DNA from: Chloroflexota bacterium
Lineage (GTDB): Bacteria; Chloroflexota; UBA11872
Reading direction: 5' to 3'
DNA: 64,000 nt
Assembly: GCA_022826485.1 (NCBI GenBank)
Contig: JAJDUU010000044.1
Span: 40,861-104,860, forward strand
Shown here: positions 50,754-60,594 of the stretch, in pieces
Layout: each line of letters opens with the position of its first letter
Position numbering within the stretch: the stretch's first letter is position 1
The notes under the pieces: generated by a model
Database searches by the model: none
The model's input: the letters and a program-made list of their open reading frames with translations, nothing else
Told to the model about the DNA's origin: nothing
Made by a program: the position numbers and the translations under genes

Positions 50754-51150
50754 GGTGCCGGCGGAATCTCCTCTGCGCGCCGCGTTCATCGGCATCAGCC
50801 ACGATCACGCCTGGGGCTAGGCCGCGGCCATTCGTCGCTCGCCCCACATGGACTTGGTGGGCGCGTTCGAACCCGACGCCGCGGAATGGGAGCGCCAGCG
50901 CGCACGCGCGCCGTTCAGCGACCTTCGCCACTTGGCGGCGCGTGACGTACTGGAGGACCCAACGATTGAGGTCGTCTTCATCGAGACCCGTCCGCACGAC
51001 AACCTGCGCTGGGCGCGGGAGGCTCTCGTCCACGACAAGCACGTGCACATTGACAAGGCGCCTGCGCCTTCGCTCAACGACTTGCGCGGCGTGCTCGGCC
51101 TCGCGGCCGATCGCGGCCGGCACCTGCCGATCGGCTACCAGTTCCGCTAG
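50740..51150 (+). pseudogene. Truncated Gfo/Idh/MocA oxidoreductase with in-frame stop
   Basis: From ATG 50740 the frame gives the N-terminal Rossmann start (RAAFIGISHDHAWG), hits TAG at 50818-50820, continues in the same frame with AAIRRSPHMDLVGAFEPDAA through HVHIDKAPAPSLNDLRG (the EKP-equivalent site), and ends at another TAG (51148-51150) after GYQFR. The substrate domain is absent; a CCTTCCCCC-type repeat follows. It is a decayed partner of the gene before it. Confidence 0.85.
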
Positions 51151-51266
51151 GAAAGCTCTGATTAAGCCTCCTTCCGGTCCCTTCCCCCTTGGGGGGAAGG
51201 TGAGGATGGGGGGATTGAAGCGCGGCCTACAGATTTATTCAGAGCTTCCCGAGGAAACGTCAGATC

Positions 51267-52361
51267 TCAGGCCGCTGGCGTGGCGTTCGTCGCGGGATTT
51301 GTGCTGTTGCCCGCCGCCGTGTTCATGGGTAGCCGGTCACGCACACCCGCCAGCTCCAGCTCCTTCGCGCGGTGACACGCGACCCAGTGACCCTCCGTCA
51401 CTTCTTCCCAGACGGGCGTGTCGGTCCGGCACACGTCCTGCGCATAGCGACAGCGGGGGTGGAAATAGCACCCGGACGGTGGCGCCGCCGGATTCGCGAC
51501 CTCGCCCTCCAATACGATGCGCTGCGAGCGCCTTCGCGGGTCCGGCTCCGGCACCGAGGACAGCAGGGCCTCCGTGTACGGATGCCTCGGGCTGTTAAAC
51601 AGACGCTCACGATCGGTCATCTCGACCAGGCGGCCCACGTACATCACCGCCACCCGGTCGCTGAGGTGCTTCACCACACTCAGGTCGTGCGCCACGAAGA
51701 GATACGTGAGCCCGAGTTTCTGCTGCAGGTCGAGCAGCAGATTCAGGATCTGCGCCTGCACCGAAACGTCCAGCGCGGATACCGGCTCGTCGGCCACGAC
51801 CAACCTGGGGTTCAGGGCCAGCGCCCGGGCGATTCCGATGCGCTGCCGTTGCCCGCCGCTGAAGGCGTGCGGGAATCGACGCATGTACTCAGGACGCATA
51901 CCCACCAAGCGCAGCAGCTCTTCCACCCGCTCCTGCCGTTCCCGGCCGCTGCGCATGCCGTTCACCAGCAGCGGCTCACCGACGATCTCCAGCAACGTGA
52001 ACCGTGGGTTCAGCGAGCTGAAGGGGTCCTGAAAGATCATTTGCATGTCGCGACGCAGCCGCCGTAGCTCGCGCCGCGTGCTTTGCGCCACATCGAACAC
52101 CTTGTCTTCGGTCGGCCGGAACAGAATCTGGCCATCCGTCGGGTCGATCGCGCGCAGGATGCAGCGGGCCGTGGTCGTCTTCCCGCAACCACTCTCACCC
52201 ACCAGCGACAGCGTCTCGCCCCGGTCGATGTGGAACGACACATCGTCCACGGCTCGCACCGCGCCCACCTCGCGGCGCATAAAGCCCTTCCGGATGGGAA
52301 AGTAACTCTTGAGGCGTTTCACCTCGAGGAGAGGGTGTCCGCTCGGCCCTTCGACGGTCAT
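51267..52361 (-). CDS. dppF: Oligopeptide/dipeptide ABC transporter ATPase (DppF-like)
   Basis: A 364-aa ATPase. Walker [11 protein letters not shown]-loop [13 protein letters not shown], signature [15 protein letters not shown], Walker [13 protein letters not shown] and switch His in VAHDLS are intact. The C-terminal oligopeptide-transporter domain has the Cys pattern GCYFHPRC...DVC...ACHRA seen in DppD/DppF. It overlaps dppD by 4 bp. Substrates may be peptides or, as often in such clusters, oligosaccharides. Confidence 0.93.
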   Translation of the reverse strand: MTVEGPSGHPLLEVKRLKSYFPIRKGFMRREVGAVRAVDDVSFHIDRGETLSLVGESGCGKTTTARCILRAIDPTDGQILFRPTEDKVFDVAQSTRRELRRLRRDMQMIFQDPFSSLNPRFTLLEIVGEPLLVNGMRSGRERQERVEELLRLVGMRPEYMRRFPHAFSGGQRQRIGIARALALNPRLVVADEPVSALDVSVQAQILNLLLDLQQKLGLTYLFVAHDLSVVKHLSDRVAVMYVGRLVEMTDRERLFNSPRHPYTEALLSSVPEPDPRRRSQRIVLEGEVANPAAPPSGCYFHPRCRYAQDVCRTDTPVWEEVTEGHWVACHRAKELELAGVRDRLPMNTAAGNSTNPATNATPAA

Positions 52362-53410
52362 GCCCGCTCGTCCGTGGGCTCGTGATACAGGAAGCAGCTC
52401 ACCAATTGATCTGACTCTTCCTCATCGAGCGCCTGGAGTTCGGGCACGTGCCGATCGCACGTTCCCGGAATGAATTGTGGACAGCGATTGTGGAACGGGC
52501 AGCCCTCGGGCCGGTTATAGGGATGCGGGATGGCGCCGCTGATGGTGGGCAGCGGGACACGCGCCTCTGAATGCAGGCTCGGGATCGACTGCAGCAGCAG
52601 GCGTGTGTAGGGATGCTTGGGATTGTGGAAGATCGCATCCACGGAACCCTCCTCAACCACCCGTCCCAGATACATCACGACAACGGTGTCGCACATCTCG
52701 GCCACCACGCCCAGGTTGTGCGTGATCAGGATGATCGCCATACCGAGGTCGGTCTGAAGCTGCCGCAGCAGGTCCAGAATCTGCGCCTGCGTCGTCACGT
52801 CCAGAGCCGTCGTGGGCTCGTCGGCAATCAAGACTCTCGGCTCGGCGGACAGCGCCATGGCGATCATCGCGCGCTGCCGCAGACCACCGCTCAGCTGGTA
52901 GGCGTATTCGTTTAGGCGCGCCTCGGCTCGTGAGATGCCTACTTGCCGCAAGAGGTCGGCCGCACGTTCACGGGCTTCGCGCTTGCCCAACGGCGAGTGC
53001 AGCCGGATGGCCTCGACGATTTGGCTCCCGATCGGATGCACCGGACTGAACGAAGTCATGGGTTCCTGAAAGATCATCGCGATCTCGCCGCCGCGAATCT
53101 GCCGCATCTCCGGGCCGTCGGCCGAAATCTGCGCCAGATCGAGTTCGACCTCCCGTCCGTCGGTTCGATGCAGATAACGAATCTCGCCTTCCACGATTTC
53201 GCCTGGATGTTCGACGATGCGCAATATCGAGCGTGCGGTCACGCTCTTTCCGCAGCCGCTCTCGCCCACGATCCCGAGGGTCTGGCCGGCGCACACCTCG
53301 AAGCTCGCGCCGTCCACCGCGCGCACCGTGCCCTCATCTGGGAAGAAATGGGTCTTGAGGTTCTGCACGCGCAGCAGTGGCCGCCGTTTCCCTGCGGCAC
53401 GGGTGGCCAT
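52358..53410 (-). CDS. dppD: Oligopeptide/dipeptide ABC transporter ATPase (DppD-like)
   Basis: A 350-aa ATPase paralogous to its neighbour. Walker [40 protein letters not shown] (signature with Leu for Gln), [12 protein letters not shown] and ITHNLG are visible; the C-terminal Cys region reads GCPFHNRCP...TCDRHVP. It pairs with DppF to power import. It ends in an ATGA overlap with dppF and lies 3 bp after dppC. Confidence 0.93.
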   Translation of the reverse strand: MATRAAGKRRPLLRVQNLKTHFFPDEGTVRAVDGASFEVCAGQTLGIVGESGCGKSVTARSILRIVEHPGEIVEGEIRYLHRTDGREVELDLAQISADGPEMRQIRGGEIAMIFQEPMTSFSPVHPIGSQIVEAIRLHSPLGKREARERAADLLRQVGISRAEARLNEYAYQLSGGLRQRAMIAMALSAEPRVLIADEPTTALDVTTQAQILDLLRQLQTDLGMAIILITHNLGVVAEMCDTVVVMYLGRVVEEGSVDAIFHNPKHPYTRLLLQSIPSLHSEARVPLPTISGAIPHPYNRPEGCPFHNRCPQFIPGTCDRHVPELQALDEEESDQLVSCFLYHEPTDERA

Positions 53411-53413
53411 CAG

Positions 53414-54577
53414 CTAGGTCCCGTACGGATCCGCAGCGTCCCGCAGACCGTCCCCGAGGAAATTGAACGCCAGAATCGCGACGATCACCGGCAGCGCCGG
53501 CAGCAGCAGCCAGGGTGACAGCGCCAGCACCTGGATGTTCTGCGCCTGCTGCAGCAGCACCCCCCAGGAGATGGCGGGCGGCCGCAAGCCGAGACCCAGG
53601 AATGACAGCGAGGTCTCGCTGATGATGATTGTGGGGATGGCCAGCGTCGTGGCCGCGATGATGTGGCTCAGGAACGAGGGCACCATGTGTCGCAGGATGA
53701 TGCGCATGCGGCTGGCCCCGGCCAGCTCGGCGGCCATCACGAAGTCCTCTTCCCGCAGCGAGAGAAAGCGGCCGCGCACCACGCGCGCCAGTTCGGTCCA
53801 CAAGATCAACGCCAGCAGGATGGTGATCGCGAAGTAGATCTGCTCGATCGACCAGTCCTTCGGCACCGCTGCGGCAATTCCCATCAACAGCGGAATCTGC
53901 GGGATCGAGCGCACGATTTCGATGATGCGTTGAATCACGGTGTCGATCAGGCCGCCGAAGTACCCCGACACGCCGCCGATCACGATTCCCAGAATCTGAC
54001 TGATCGCCACCGCGATCAGCCCGATCGTCATCGAGATGCTGGTCGCGAAAATGATCCGCGACCACATGTCGCGCCCTTGAATATCAGTGCCCAGCAGCGA
54101 CACATGCTCCTGCGCCAGCGCGCCACCCGCGTCGTCGCTCACACCGATCAGGTGCCGGTCCCACGGAATGATGCCCAAGATCTCGTACTCCAATCCCTGC
54201 GCAAAGAACTGCACCGAGATCTGTTGATCGCCGAGGATCTTGTACACGCGTTCGAAAGTCTCCGGATCGCGACTTCCCTCGAATGCGAGCACATGCGGGT
54301 TCCACCCGTCTTCATCGAACAGGTGAATCGGCTGCGGCGGCAAGAGACCGCGCTTGGCCGCCGGCAAGTTCGGATCGGCGTAGGCGAAGAAGTCCGCAAA
54401 CAGCACCACCACGTAATACATGATCAGCACAATCGCCGCGATGTTCGCGACCTTGTGTTTGCGGAATCGCCACCAGGTGAGTTGCCACTGTGTGGCGACC
54501 GAGATGCGCTCTTCCTCGCGCGCGACGCCAACGGCCACGTTGCTCTCAATCGTTCGGGTGGTGTGGTCCTCAGCCAC
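53414..54577 (-). CDS. dppC: ABC transporter permease (DppC-like)
   Basis: A 387-aa permease with an N-terminal helix (about 42-62), an unusually long periplasmic insertion before the transport core, and about five further helices. The EAA loop is VMAAELAGASRMRIILRHMVPS. HLIGTD-type motif appears as SLLGTDIQGRDMWSRII. GTG 54577 overlaps the dppB stop by 8 bp (GTGGCTGA) and is preferred over the start at 54607. Confidence 0.92.
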   Translation of the reverse strand: MAEDHTTRTIESNVAVGVAREEERISVATQWQLTWWRFRKHKVANIAAIVLIMYYVVVLFADFFAYADPNLPAAKRGLLPPQPIHLFDEDGWNPHVLAFEGSRDPETFERVYKILGDQQISVQFFAQGLEYEILGIIPWDRHLIGVSDDAGGALAQEHVSLLGTDIQGRDMWSRIIFATSISMTIGLIAVAISQILGIVIGGVSGYFGGLIDTVIQRIIEIVRSIPQIPLLMGIAAAVPKDWSIEQIYFAITILLALILWTELARVVRGRFLSLREEDFVMAAELAGASRMRIILRHMVPSFLSHIIAATTLAIPTIIISETSLSFLGLGLRPPAISWGVLLQQAQNIQVLALSPWLLLPALPVIVAILAFNFLGDGLRDAADPYGT

Positions 54578-55565
54578 CGCGCGCCTTAAATTTGATTCGC
54601 GGATCAAGAATCACCAGCAAGATGTCCGAAATCAGCGTGCCGACTACCGTGATGACGCCCAATAACAGAATGATCGTCCCCGCCAGGAAGGAGTCTTGCG
54701 CGATCAGCGACTTCAGGAGAATCGGCCCGAGCGTCGGCAAGCTCAGCACGATCGATACGATCACGCTGCCTCCCACGATGTCTCGCAGCACGAAAGGCAC
54801 GATGCTCACGAACGGATTCAGTGCCACGCGCACCGGGTACTTGAGCACCGCCTGGCTGTTCGTCAGGCCCTTCGCCCGCGCGGTCACCACATACGGCTTA
54901 CGCAGCTCATCCAGCAAGTTCGCCCGCATGATGCGCATCAGGAACGCGGTCCCCGCCAGTCCCAGCGCCAGCGCGGGTATCGGCATGTGCTGCATCAGAT
55001 CCCAGAGCTTGTCCCAGCTCCAATCCGCCTGGGCGTACTCCGGCGAGAAGAGGCCACCTACGTTTGCATCAAACAGAACAAATCCGAAATACATCAGCAC
55101 TAGCGCCAAGAGGAACCCCGGAATCGCCAGACCAATGAATCCAATGAAGGTGAACGCATAGTCGCCGATGGAGTACTGCTTGACGGCCGAGTAGATGCCG
55201 ATCGGCAGCGCCACGATCCACGTGAGCAGCAGCGCCGCTACCGACACCACAATAGTCAGCAGGAAGCGATCGCCAATCACATCCAAAACCGGCCGATTGA
55301 ACTCGAAAGACACCCCAAAATTTCCCTGCGCCATCAGGCCCAGCCAGCGGAAGTACTGCAAGATGACCGGCTGATCGAGCCCGTAGAGATCGCGCAGCGC
55401 CTGCGCTTCGTCGTCGGTGAAGATGGTGCCCTGCGACTGCAACTGCGCGATGTATGAGGTCACGTAATCGCCCGGCGGGATTTGAATGACGACGAACGAC
55501 AGCATCGAAATCGCCCACGCCGTCGCGAACGCAAACAGCGTTCGGCGGATCAGCCAGCCTGCCAT
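54570..55565 (-). CDS. dppB: ABC transporter permease (DppB-like)
   Basis: A 331-aa permease: N-terminal helix (IRRTLFAFATAWAISMLSFV), periplasmic segment with the GLDQPVILQYFRWLG pattern, then five helices. The EAA motif is YVVTARAKGLTNSQAVLKYPVR. It forms the channel with DppC. First gene of the dppBCDF operon; its binding protein is likely the divergent gene at 56835. Confidence 0.93.
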   Translation of the reverse strand: MAGWLIRRTLFAFATAWAISMLSFVVIQIPPGDYVTSYIAQLQSQGTIFTDDEAQALRDLYGLDQPVILQYFRWLGLMAQGNFGVSFEFNRPVLDVIGDRFLLTIVVSVAALLLTWIVALPIGIYSAVKQYSIGDYAFTFIGFIGLAIPGFLLALVLMYFGFVLFDANVGGLFSPEYAQADWSWDKLWDLMQHMPIPALALGLAGTAFLMRIMRANLLDELRKPYVVTARAKGLTNSQAVLKYPVRVALNPFVSIVPFVLRDIVGGSVIVSIVLSLPTLGPILLKSLIAQDSFLAGTIILLLGVITVVGTLISDILLVILDPRIKFKARGG

Positions 55566-55623
55566 CGAATCATTTCAGCCCTAGGGCGGGCAGCTGGCCA
55601 AGCGTGGCCCGGGCGCAGCCGAG

Positions 55624-56463
55624 CTAGAACCGCCCGGCCACCCAGCCGTCCGCTACGCGCCCGGCGGCCGCCGCGGCCGCAGCGGGTTCGACGTGGACTT
55701 CGAACGTCCACGCACCGTCGAAGCCCATGGTGGTCAACGCCGCGTACAACTGCGCCCAATTCACCTTTCCCTGGCCAGGCATCCAGTGCCGGTCCGCCAC
55801 GCCGTCCGTGTCCTGCAGATGCAACGCCATGAGGCGCTCGCCAGCGACGCGCGCTTCGGCCGCTGGATCGAGCCCGCTCATGTACGCGTGCCCAGTGTCC
55901 AGGCAGAGTCCCACCTCATCGGGGTAGGCGTCAATCACGGCCCGCACCTCTTCCATCCGGACCCCCGGCCGGGGCCGGCCATGTGACGGCATGTTTTCGC
56001 AGGCGAGGCGAATGCCGAGCGTCTCGGCCATCCGCAGCAACTCGTCCAGCGAGCGACGAAAGGCATCCAGGTGCGCCGCGCGGTTCCCTTCGTCCCATTC
56101 GAGTGACTTGTTAGGTGGAACTCCACTGCCGCTGGGATGCACGATCGCCGCGCCGCCGCCCAGCGCCGCGTACGGCTCGAAGCACGCGCTGATCTCCGCT
56201 ACCGAAGCCTGGCGGTGGTCCTCGTCCAGCGCGCCCAGATTCGTTGCGCCGATTGGTGGGTGGATGGTTCTGGCCTGCACGCCATGCCGATCGAGCACCG
56301 ATCGCACCACCGCGACATCGGCAGGGGGCTCCACGTGCTTGGCAGAGAGCTCGCAGCCGCGGATTCCGGCTGCGGCCAGGCCCCGCACAATCGGCTCCAA
56401 CCCCCCCGCACTCTCATCTTCCATGAAATATTCCGACGAGATGGCCAGGCCGAACTTTGGCAC
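55624..56463 (-). CDS. Xylose isomerase-like TIM-barrel protein
   Basis: A 279-aa sugar-phosphate isomerase/epimerase-family protein. Metal-binding positions appear in the expected order: HPSGSG region, LACENMPSHG (Glu), GLCLDTGHAYMSG (Asp, His), MALHLQDTDG (His, Asp) and TFEVHVEP (Glu). GTG 56463 is supported by a GGGAGGG ribosome site; the open frame beyond it is antisense noise. Location beside Gfo/Idh/MocA and transporter genes suggests sugar or cyclitol catabolism. Confidence 0.88.
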   Translation of the reverse strand: MPKFGLAISSEYFMEDESAGGLEPIVRGLAAAGIRGCELSAKHVEPPADVAVVRSVLDRHGVQARTIHPPIGATNLGALDEDHRQASVAEISACFEPYAALGGGAAIVHPSGSGVPPNKSLEWDEGNRAAHLDAFRRSLDELLRMAETLGIRLACENMPSHGRPRPGVRMEEVRAVIDAYPDEVGLCLDTGHAYMSGLDPAAEARVAGERLMALHLQDTDGVADRHWMPGQGKVNWAQLYAALTTMGFDGAWTFEVHVEPAAAAAAAGRVADGWVAGRF

Positions 56464-56834
56464 GTCTATACCCTCCCGTATCGTGCGCCTACTGAGAAAC
56501 TCGGTCGATGGTCTGGTGTGAATGCTGGCGATGATGGGCTGTCGCCACTTGAACTGCGAACGCTGCACCCGCTCACCGAGCGCCTGCACGAGCCCGCGCG
56601 GCCCGGCCGCCAGGGGATATTGGGGACATTGTCGCGCTGGCCGTCTGTCCGCTCATGCGCCAATGTCAGAAGGCGGATCCAGATCCTCTTCCAGCAATGA
56701 GACGACGCCCTCGCGATGCACATGATATCGTAATCGGGATCGTCGCACCGGTTTCAGGCATCTCCGGTCGGCGCAAGCGTGATTGTTGAGCAAAGCGGGT
56801 ATCGCATCCGAGGCTGGTACCAGGGAGGTTGGTT

Positions 56835-59072
56835 ATGAAACGCCTGTCGCGTCGACATTTGCTTCGTTTGATCGGAGGCGGCGCAGTCGGAGTAGCGGGC
56901 GTGCCGATCCTGATGGCCTGTGGCGAAACTCAGGTCGCCACCAAGGAAGTGCCGATCGAGAGGACCGTGATCAAAGAGGTCCCGGTCGACAGGGTGGTGA
57001 TCCAAGAGAAGATCGTCACCAAGGAAGTGGAAGTGCCGGTCGGGACCACCGTGATCAAGGAAGTTCCGGTCGAGAAGATCGTAGAAAAGGTCATTGAGAC
57101 CGAGCGGGTGGTACCGGCCCTCCAGCCGGCCAGCGGTGAGAACGTCGACGTCGTTACTGGCTTCATTCCGGAGGCGTTCTCCGAGGCGCCGCAATGGGCC
57201 GCGTTGGTGCAGGCCGGGAAGCTGCCACCTATCTCGGAGCGGCTGCCAAAGGAGCCGTTGGTCTACCGACCGCTGCGGCGAATTGGCAAGTATGGCGGCA
57301 CGATGCGCCGGGCGTTCACTGGGCCCGGCGACCTCGCCAACTTTGACCGCATCCTCCACGACACGTTCTTGTACTGGAACAGCCAGCTAACGAAAGTCGT
57401 CCCTTATATCGCCAAGGGATGGGAGGTCAGTGACGGCGGGACCACCTTTACTTTCTTCATGCGCGAGGGGCACCGCTGGTCCGACGGCACGCCGCTTACC
57501 GCTGACGACGTCATGTTTTGGTACGAGGACTTGTATCTGAACGACGACTTCCACCCAGGCGGGTCTACCTGGAATGCCGACTCCCAGGGTGAACAGGGTA
57601 CGTGGGAGAAGGTGGACGACTACACGGTCAGGGTCAGCTTCGGCGCACCCAACTTCGTTTTCGTCGAGCAGCTGGCTTCGAACCCGCCTGGCGGCGCGTT
57701 CTCCTCGAGTCACCTCGGAAATAGCATCTGGGCACCCAAGCACTACCTATCCCAGTTTCTCCCCAAGTACGTCGGTGAAGACAACGCCGCGAAGCTGGCC
57801 AGCGACGCCGGCTATGAGAACTGGGTCCAGCACATGAAGACGGTCGCGCACCCCGTGCGCAACCCGGAGTGTCCGGTTACAACCGCCTGGAAGCCTCTAA
57901 CCGCTAACAGCACACCGCAGGTATTGCTGGAGCGAAATCCCTACTACCACGCTGTGGATATCGAGGGCAATCAGCTGCCCTACATCGACCGAATCCGGAC
58001 CGATCTTGCCGAGGACTTGGAGGTGCTGAACCTCAGGGCCGTAGCTGGCGAACTTGACTTTCAGGTCCGGCACATCGTCATCGGCAACGTACCCGTCTTG
58101 AAGGCCAACGAAATCAGAGGCGGCTACACCGTGAGCTTCTATAACGGGAACCACGGCACCGAGGGTGGCTTTCACTTCAACCAGGCGTGGCAAGGTGATG
58201 ACCCGGAGATCAAGAAGTGGCTCGAGACCTTTGACTTCCGGCGGGCGCTGTCGCACGGCATCGACCGCGACGAATTGAACGAGATTCACTGGGTGGGCCT
58301 GGGTTCGCCCGGCACGACCTCGCCAGCCCCTGGCTCGCCGTACGCCCCTGAGCCCGAGTACCGCACGAAGTACGCCGACTTCGATCCTGCGAAGGCCAAC
58401 GCGATCCTTGACGATCTGGGCCTGGCAGAGCGCGATGCCGACGGTTTCCGAGTGCGCAGCGATGGCCAAGGCACGTTGATTCTGGATCTTGTCTCGGTCG
58501 CGGCGTCCTTTGTGGACTTTCCAGGCATCGCTGAGTCCGTGGGTCAGATGTGGGAGCGGAACCTCGGCATCCGCGTCAACTTTCAGGTGCTCGAGCGCAG
58601 CTTGTTCAACGTGCGACGGGCAAATGGCGAGTTGCAAATCTGGATTTGGTCGCTGCACGGGAACGACACACCGCTCCTCTATCCGGGATCCTCTCTCATG
58701 GCCTCCGCAGCCTCTGCCGCCCCGCTCTACGGGATCTGGTACGAGACCGGCGGTGCCCGAGGGTTGGAGCCGCCCGCGGGCAGTGAGATCCGGCGCCAGC
58801 AGGAACTCCACCAGCGAGCCAAGGGAGTCTCCGTCGAAGAAGCCCGGGAACTCGGCAAGGAGATCCACCGCATCATGGTGGACAACCTGTGGGTCATCGG
58901 GACGGTCGGCCTGTCGCCGGCGCTCATTGGTGTGCGAGTTCGGAGCAACCGGCTTGAGAATGTGGCGGAGGTTCTCCCCTATGGGCAAGCGGCCTATAGC
59001 CCGGGCCCCGCGCGCCCCGAGCAGTTTTTCTTCAAGGACGCTGAGCCGGTCGAGCTCGATTTCGGCGGTTGA
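56835..59072 (+). CDS. Peptide-type ABC transporter solute-binding lipoprotein
   Basis: A 745-aa SBP_bac_5-family protein. A twin-arginine-like start (LSRRHLLRLIGGG) leads to lipobox ILMACGE (Cys29). Residues about 36-90 are repeated K-E-V-P-V/I-x-x heptads (KEVPIERTVIKEVPVDR), a stalk common in Chloroflexota binding proteins. The binding domain has HRWSDGTPLTADDVMFWYED and the FRRALSHGIDRDELNE motif. ATG 56835 follows GGGAGG by 8 nt. It probably delivers substrate to DppBCDF, transcribed divergently. Confidence 0.93.
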   Translation: MKRLSRRHLLRLIGGGAVGVAGVPILMACGETQVATKEVPIERTVIKEVPVDRVVIQEKIVTKEVEVPVGTTVIKEVPVEKIVEKVIETERVVPALQPASGENVDVVTGFIPEAFSEAPQWAALVQAGKLPPISERLPKEPLVYRPLRRIGKYGGTMRRAFTGPGDLANFDRILHDTFLYWNSQLTKVVPYIAKGWEVSDGGTTFTFFMREGHRWSDGTPLTADDVMFWYEDLYLNDDFHPGGSTWNADSQGEQGTWEKVDDYTVRVSFGAPNFVFVEQLASNPPGGAFSSSHLGNSIWAPKHYLSQFLPKYVGEDNAAKLASDAGYENWVQHMKTVAHPVRNPECPVTTAWKPLTANSTPQVLLERNPYYHAVDIEGNQLPYIDRIRTDLAEDLEVLNLRAVAGELDFQVRHIVIGNVPVLKANEIRGGYTVSFYNGNHGTEGGFHFNQAWQGDDPEIKKWLETFDFRRALSHGIDRDELNEIHWVGLGSPGTTSPAPGSPYAPEPEYRTKYADFDPAKANAILDDLGLAERDADGFRVRSDGQGTLILDLVSVAASFVDFPGIAESVGQMWERNLGIRVNFQVLERSLFNVRRANGELQIWIWSLHGNDTPLLYPGSSLMASAASAAPLYGIWYETGGARGLEPPAGSEIRRQQELHQRAKGVSVEEARELGKEIHRIMVDNLWVIGTVGLSPALIGVRVRSNRLENVAEVLPYGQAAYSPGPARPEQFFFKDAEPVELDFGG

Positions 59073-59085
59073 CACAGAAACCAAT

Positions 59086-59117
59086 CTCCGCCGCAGGCCG
59101 ACCGGCCTGCGGCGGAG
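59086..59117 (+). terminator. Strong 14-bp stem-loop between binding protein and PhyH genes
   Basis: Perfect arms CTCCGCCGCAGGCC and GGCCTGCGGCGGAG enclose a 4-nt loop, 13 bp after the binding-protein stop. No T-run follows, so it is not a canonical intrinsic terminator. It could stabilise the upstream mRNA 3' end and lower PhyH expression relative to the binding protein. Confidence 0.65.
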
Positions 59118-59199
59118 ACGCCTGCCGCCCGATATCCCTTGAGGAGTTCAGGCTGTGACCGTCACCAGGTCGCGCAAAGCGCCACAGGAGGAAGGACGG

Positions 59200-60195
59200 A
59201 TGATCGCCAACGCGCGAGGTCTCAGCACGGGCCAAAGGGACTTCTTCGACCGCGAAGGGTATCTCGTCATTGATGATGTCTTCGACCCGGCCCGCGATTT
59301 CAAGTTGCTCAACGAAGAGCTCGGAAACATTCTCAACCGGATCGCTCGCCGCCTGCTTGAGGCCGGCGACATCAAACACTACGACTCTGAGGAGTCCTTC
59401 GGGCAGCGTGTCCTACAGGTTCTCCGCGCCCCCGGCGCCTTTCCCGCCCAAGAATTCGACATCTCTCTCCCACAGAGGAGATCAATCGACGCCGACACCC
59501 CGATTTACCTCGGGAACGGCGCCTTTAGCATCCTCACACACCCGATCCTGCTCGACCTTGTCGAGTCGATCGTCGGACCCGAGATAACCTCCAGCCCAAT
59601 CCAACACATCCGCGTCAAAACCCCTCTCTCACTCGCCAGGAATGACAATCAATGGAACGGCATCCCTGATGAAAACACCCTCACCACGTCGGCCCACCAG
59701 GATATCGGCGTGCAATCCGCCGATGCCGACGCCAGCGAGGTTCTCACCGTCTGGATGCCCCTCACCGACGTCTCCGCCGAGATGGGCTGCCTTGGCGTCT
59801 GGCCACGGCGCCACCGGGGCGGAATCCTCAATCACTGCCCCGGCGCCGAGGGCCTGGCGATAACTCCACAGGCACTGGATGAAAACGACTTCTTGCCACT
59901 CCCGATGCGCGCCGGTTCGGTCCTCCTAATGACTCGCTACACGCCCCACCGAGCTCTTCCCAACCTCAGCGACAGAGTGCGCTGGAGCATGGACCTGCGC
60001 TATCAGCCGACTGGCCAGATCAACGGCCGCGCCGACTTTCCCGACTTCGTCGCCCGCAGCGCTTCCAACCCGGAATCCGCCCTCGCCGACCACAACGCCT
60101 GGCGCGACCTCTGGTTTGACGCCCGCGCCCGCCTGACCGGCCAGCCCATCCCCAGCTTTAACCGCTGGAGTGCAGACGCCCCCTGGTGCGCCTGA
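59200..60195 (+). CDS. Phytanoyl-CoA dioxygenase-family Fe(II)/2-oxoglutarate oxygenase
   Basis: A 331-aa PhyH-family enzyme. The iron triad is His166-x-Asp168 (TSAHQDIG) and His250 (YTPHRALPN), with Arg261 placed to bind 2-oxoglutarate. It hydroxylates an unknown small molecule. ATG 59200 with AGGAGG about 8 nt before is preferred over GTG 59155. It follows the binding protein after a hairpin, so its substrate may be imported by that system. Confidence 0.9.
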   Translation: MIANARGLSTGQRDFFDREGYLVIDDVFDPARDFKLLNEELGNILNRIARRLLEAGDIKHYDSEESFGQRVLQVLRAPGAFPAQEFDISLPQRRSIDADTPIYLGNGAFSILTHPILLDLVESIVGPEITSSPIQHIRVKTPLSLARNDNQWNGIPDENTLTTSAHQDIGVQSADADASEVLTVWMPLTDVSAEMGCLGVWPRRHRGGILNHCPGAEGLAITPQALDENDFLPLPMRAGSVLLMTRYTPHRALPNLSDRVRWSMDLRYQPTGQINGRADFPDFVARSASNPESALADHNAWRDLWFDARARLTGQPIPSFNRWSADAPWCA

Positions 60196-60245
60196 ATGAA
60201 TCACGGCCGGAACTAGGAATTGCGTGGGACTTCTAATTCATCGTC

Positions 60246-60437
60246 GTGAACGAGCGTCACTTGCACCGCGCGCTTCGCGAGTACGCGGCGCACTACAACG
60301 GGATGCGACCACACCGGACACTGGGCCTTGATTCGCCGGACGGTGGGGAGCCTCGGTCGAGGCCCAGCGAGTCAGCGTACGTCCGAAGACGGCAGGTGCT
60401 CGGCGGGCTTCTCAACGAGTACGACTGGGCTGCGTGA
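60246..60437 (+). pseudogene. Transposase C-terminal fragment (rve/IS481-like)
   Basis: The frame reads NERHLHRALREYAAHYNGMR, then PHRTLGLDSP and ends VLGGLLNEYDWAA, the typical end of integrase-core transposases. There is no DDE catalytic core upstream. It lies 50 bp after the PhyH gene. Confidence 0.75.
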
Positions 60438-60461
60438 AGTCTTGCCACCCCCACGGCCGCT

Positions 60462-60545
60462 CCACGCGAGCTCATCCGCATGCTCAAGCGCTACGTCGCG
60501 CGTGAACTCTACCGCTGCCTACCTCGCGTCCAACCACCCGCTTGA
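60462..60545 (+). pseudogene. Possible IS110-family transposase C-terminal scrap
   Basis: A 27-residue frame (PRELIRMLKRYVARELYRCL, then PRVQPPA and stop) resembles the end of IS110-type transposases. It is short and has no start codon or other motif, so the call is tentative. Confidence 0.35.
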
Positions 60546-60594
60546 CGAACGATAGGAGCATCAGATCCCCGTGGTCTCGGTCTTGGTGTGAGAC

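Noticed and set aside
50818..51150. Amber (TAG) recoding as sense
   Set aside because: Other genes in the window end normally with TAG, no suppressor tRNA or pyrrolysine gene is visible, and the gene also lacks its C-terminal domain, so decay is simpler.
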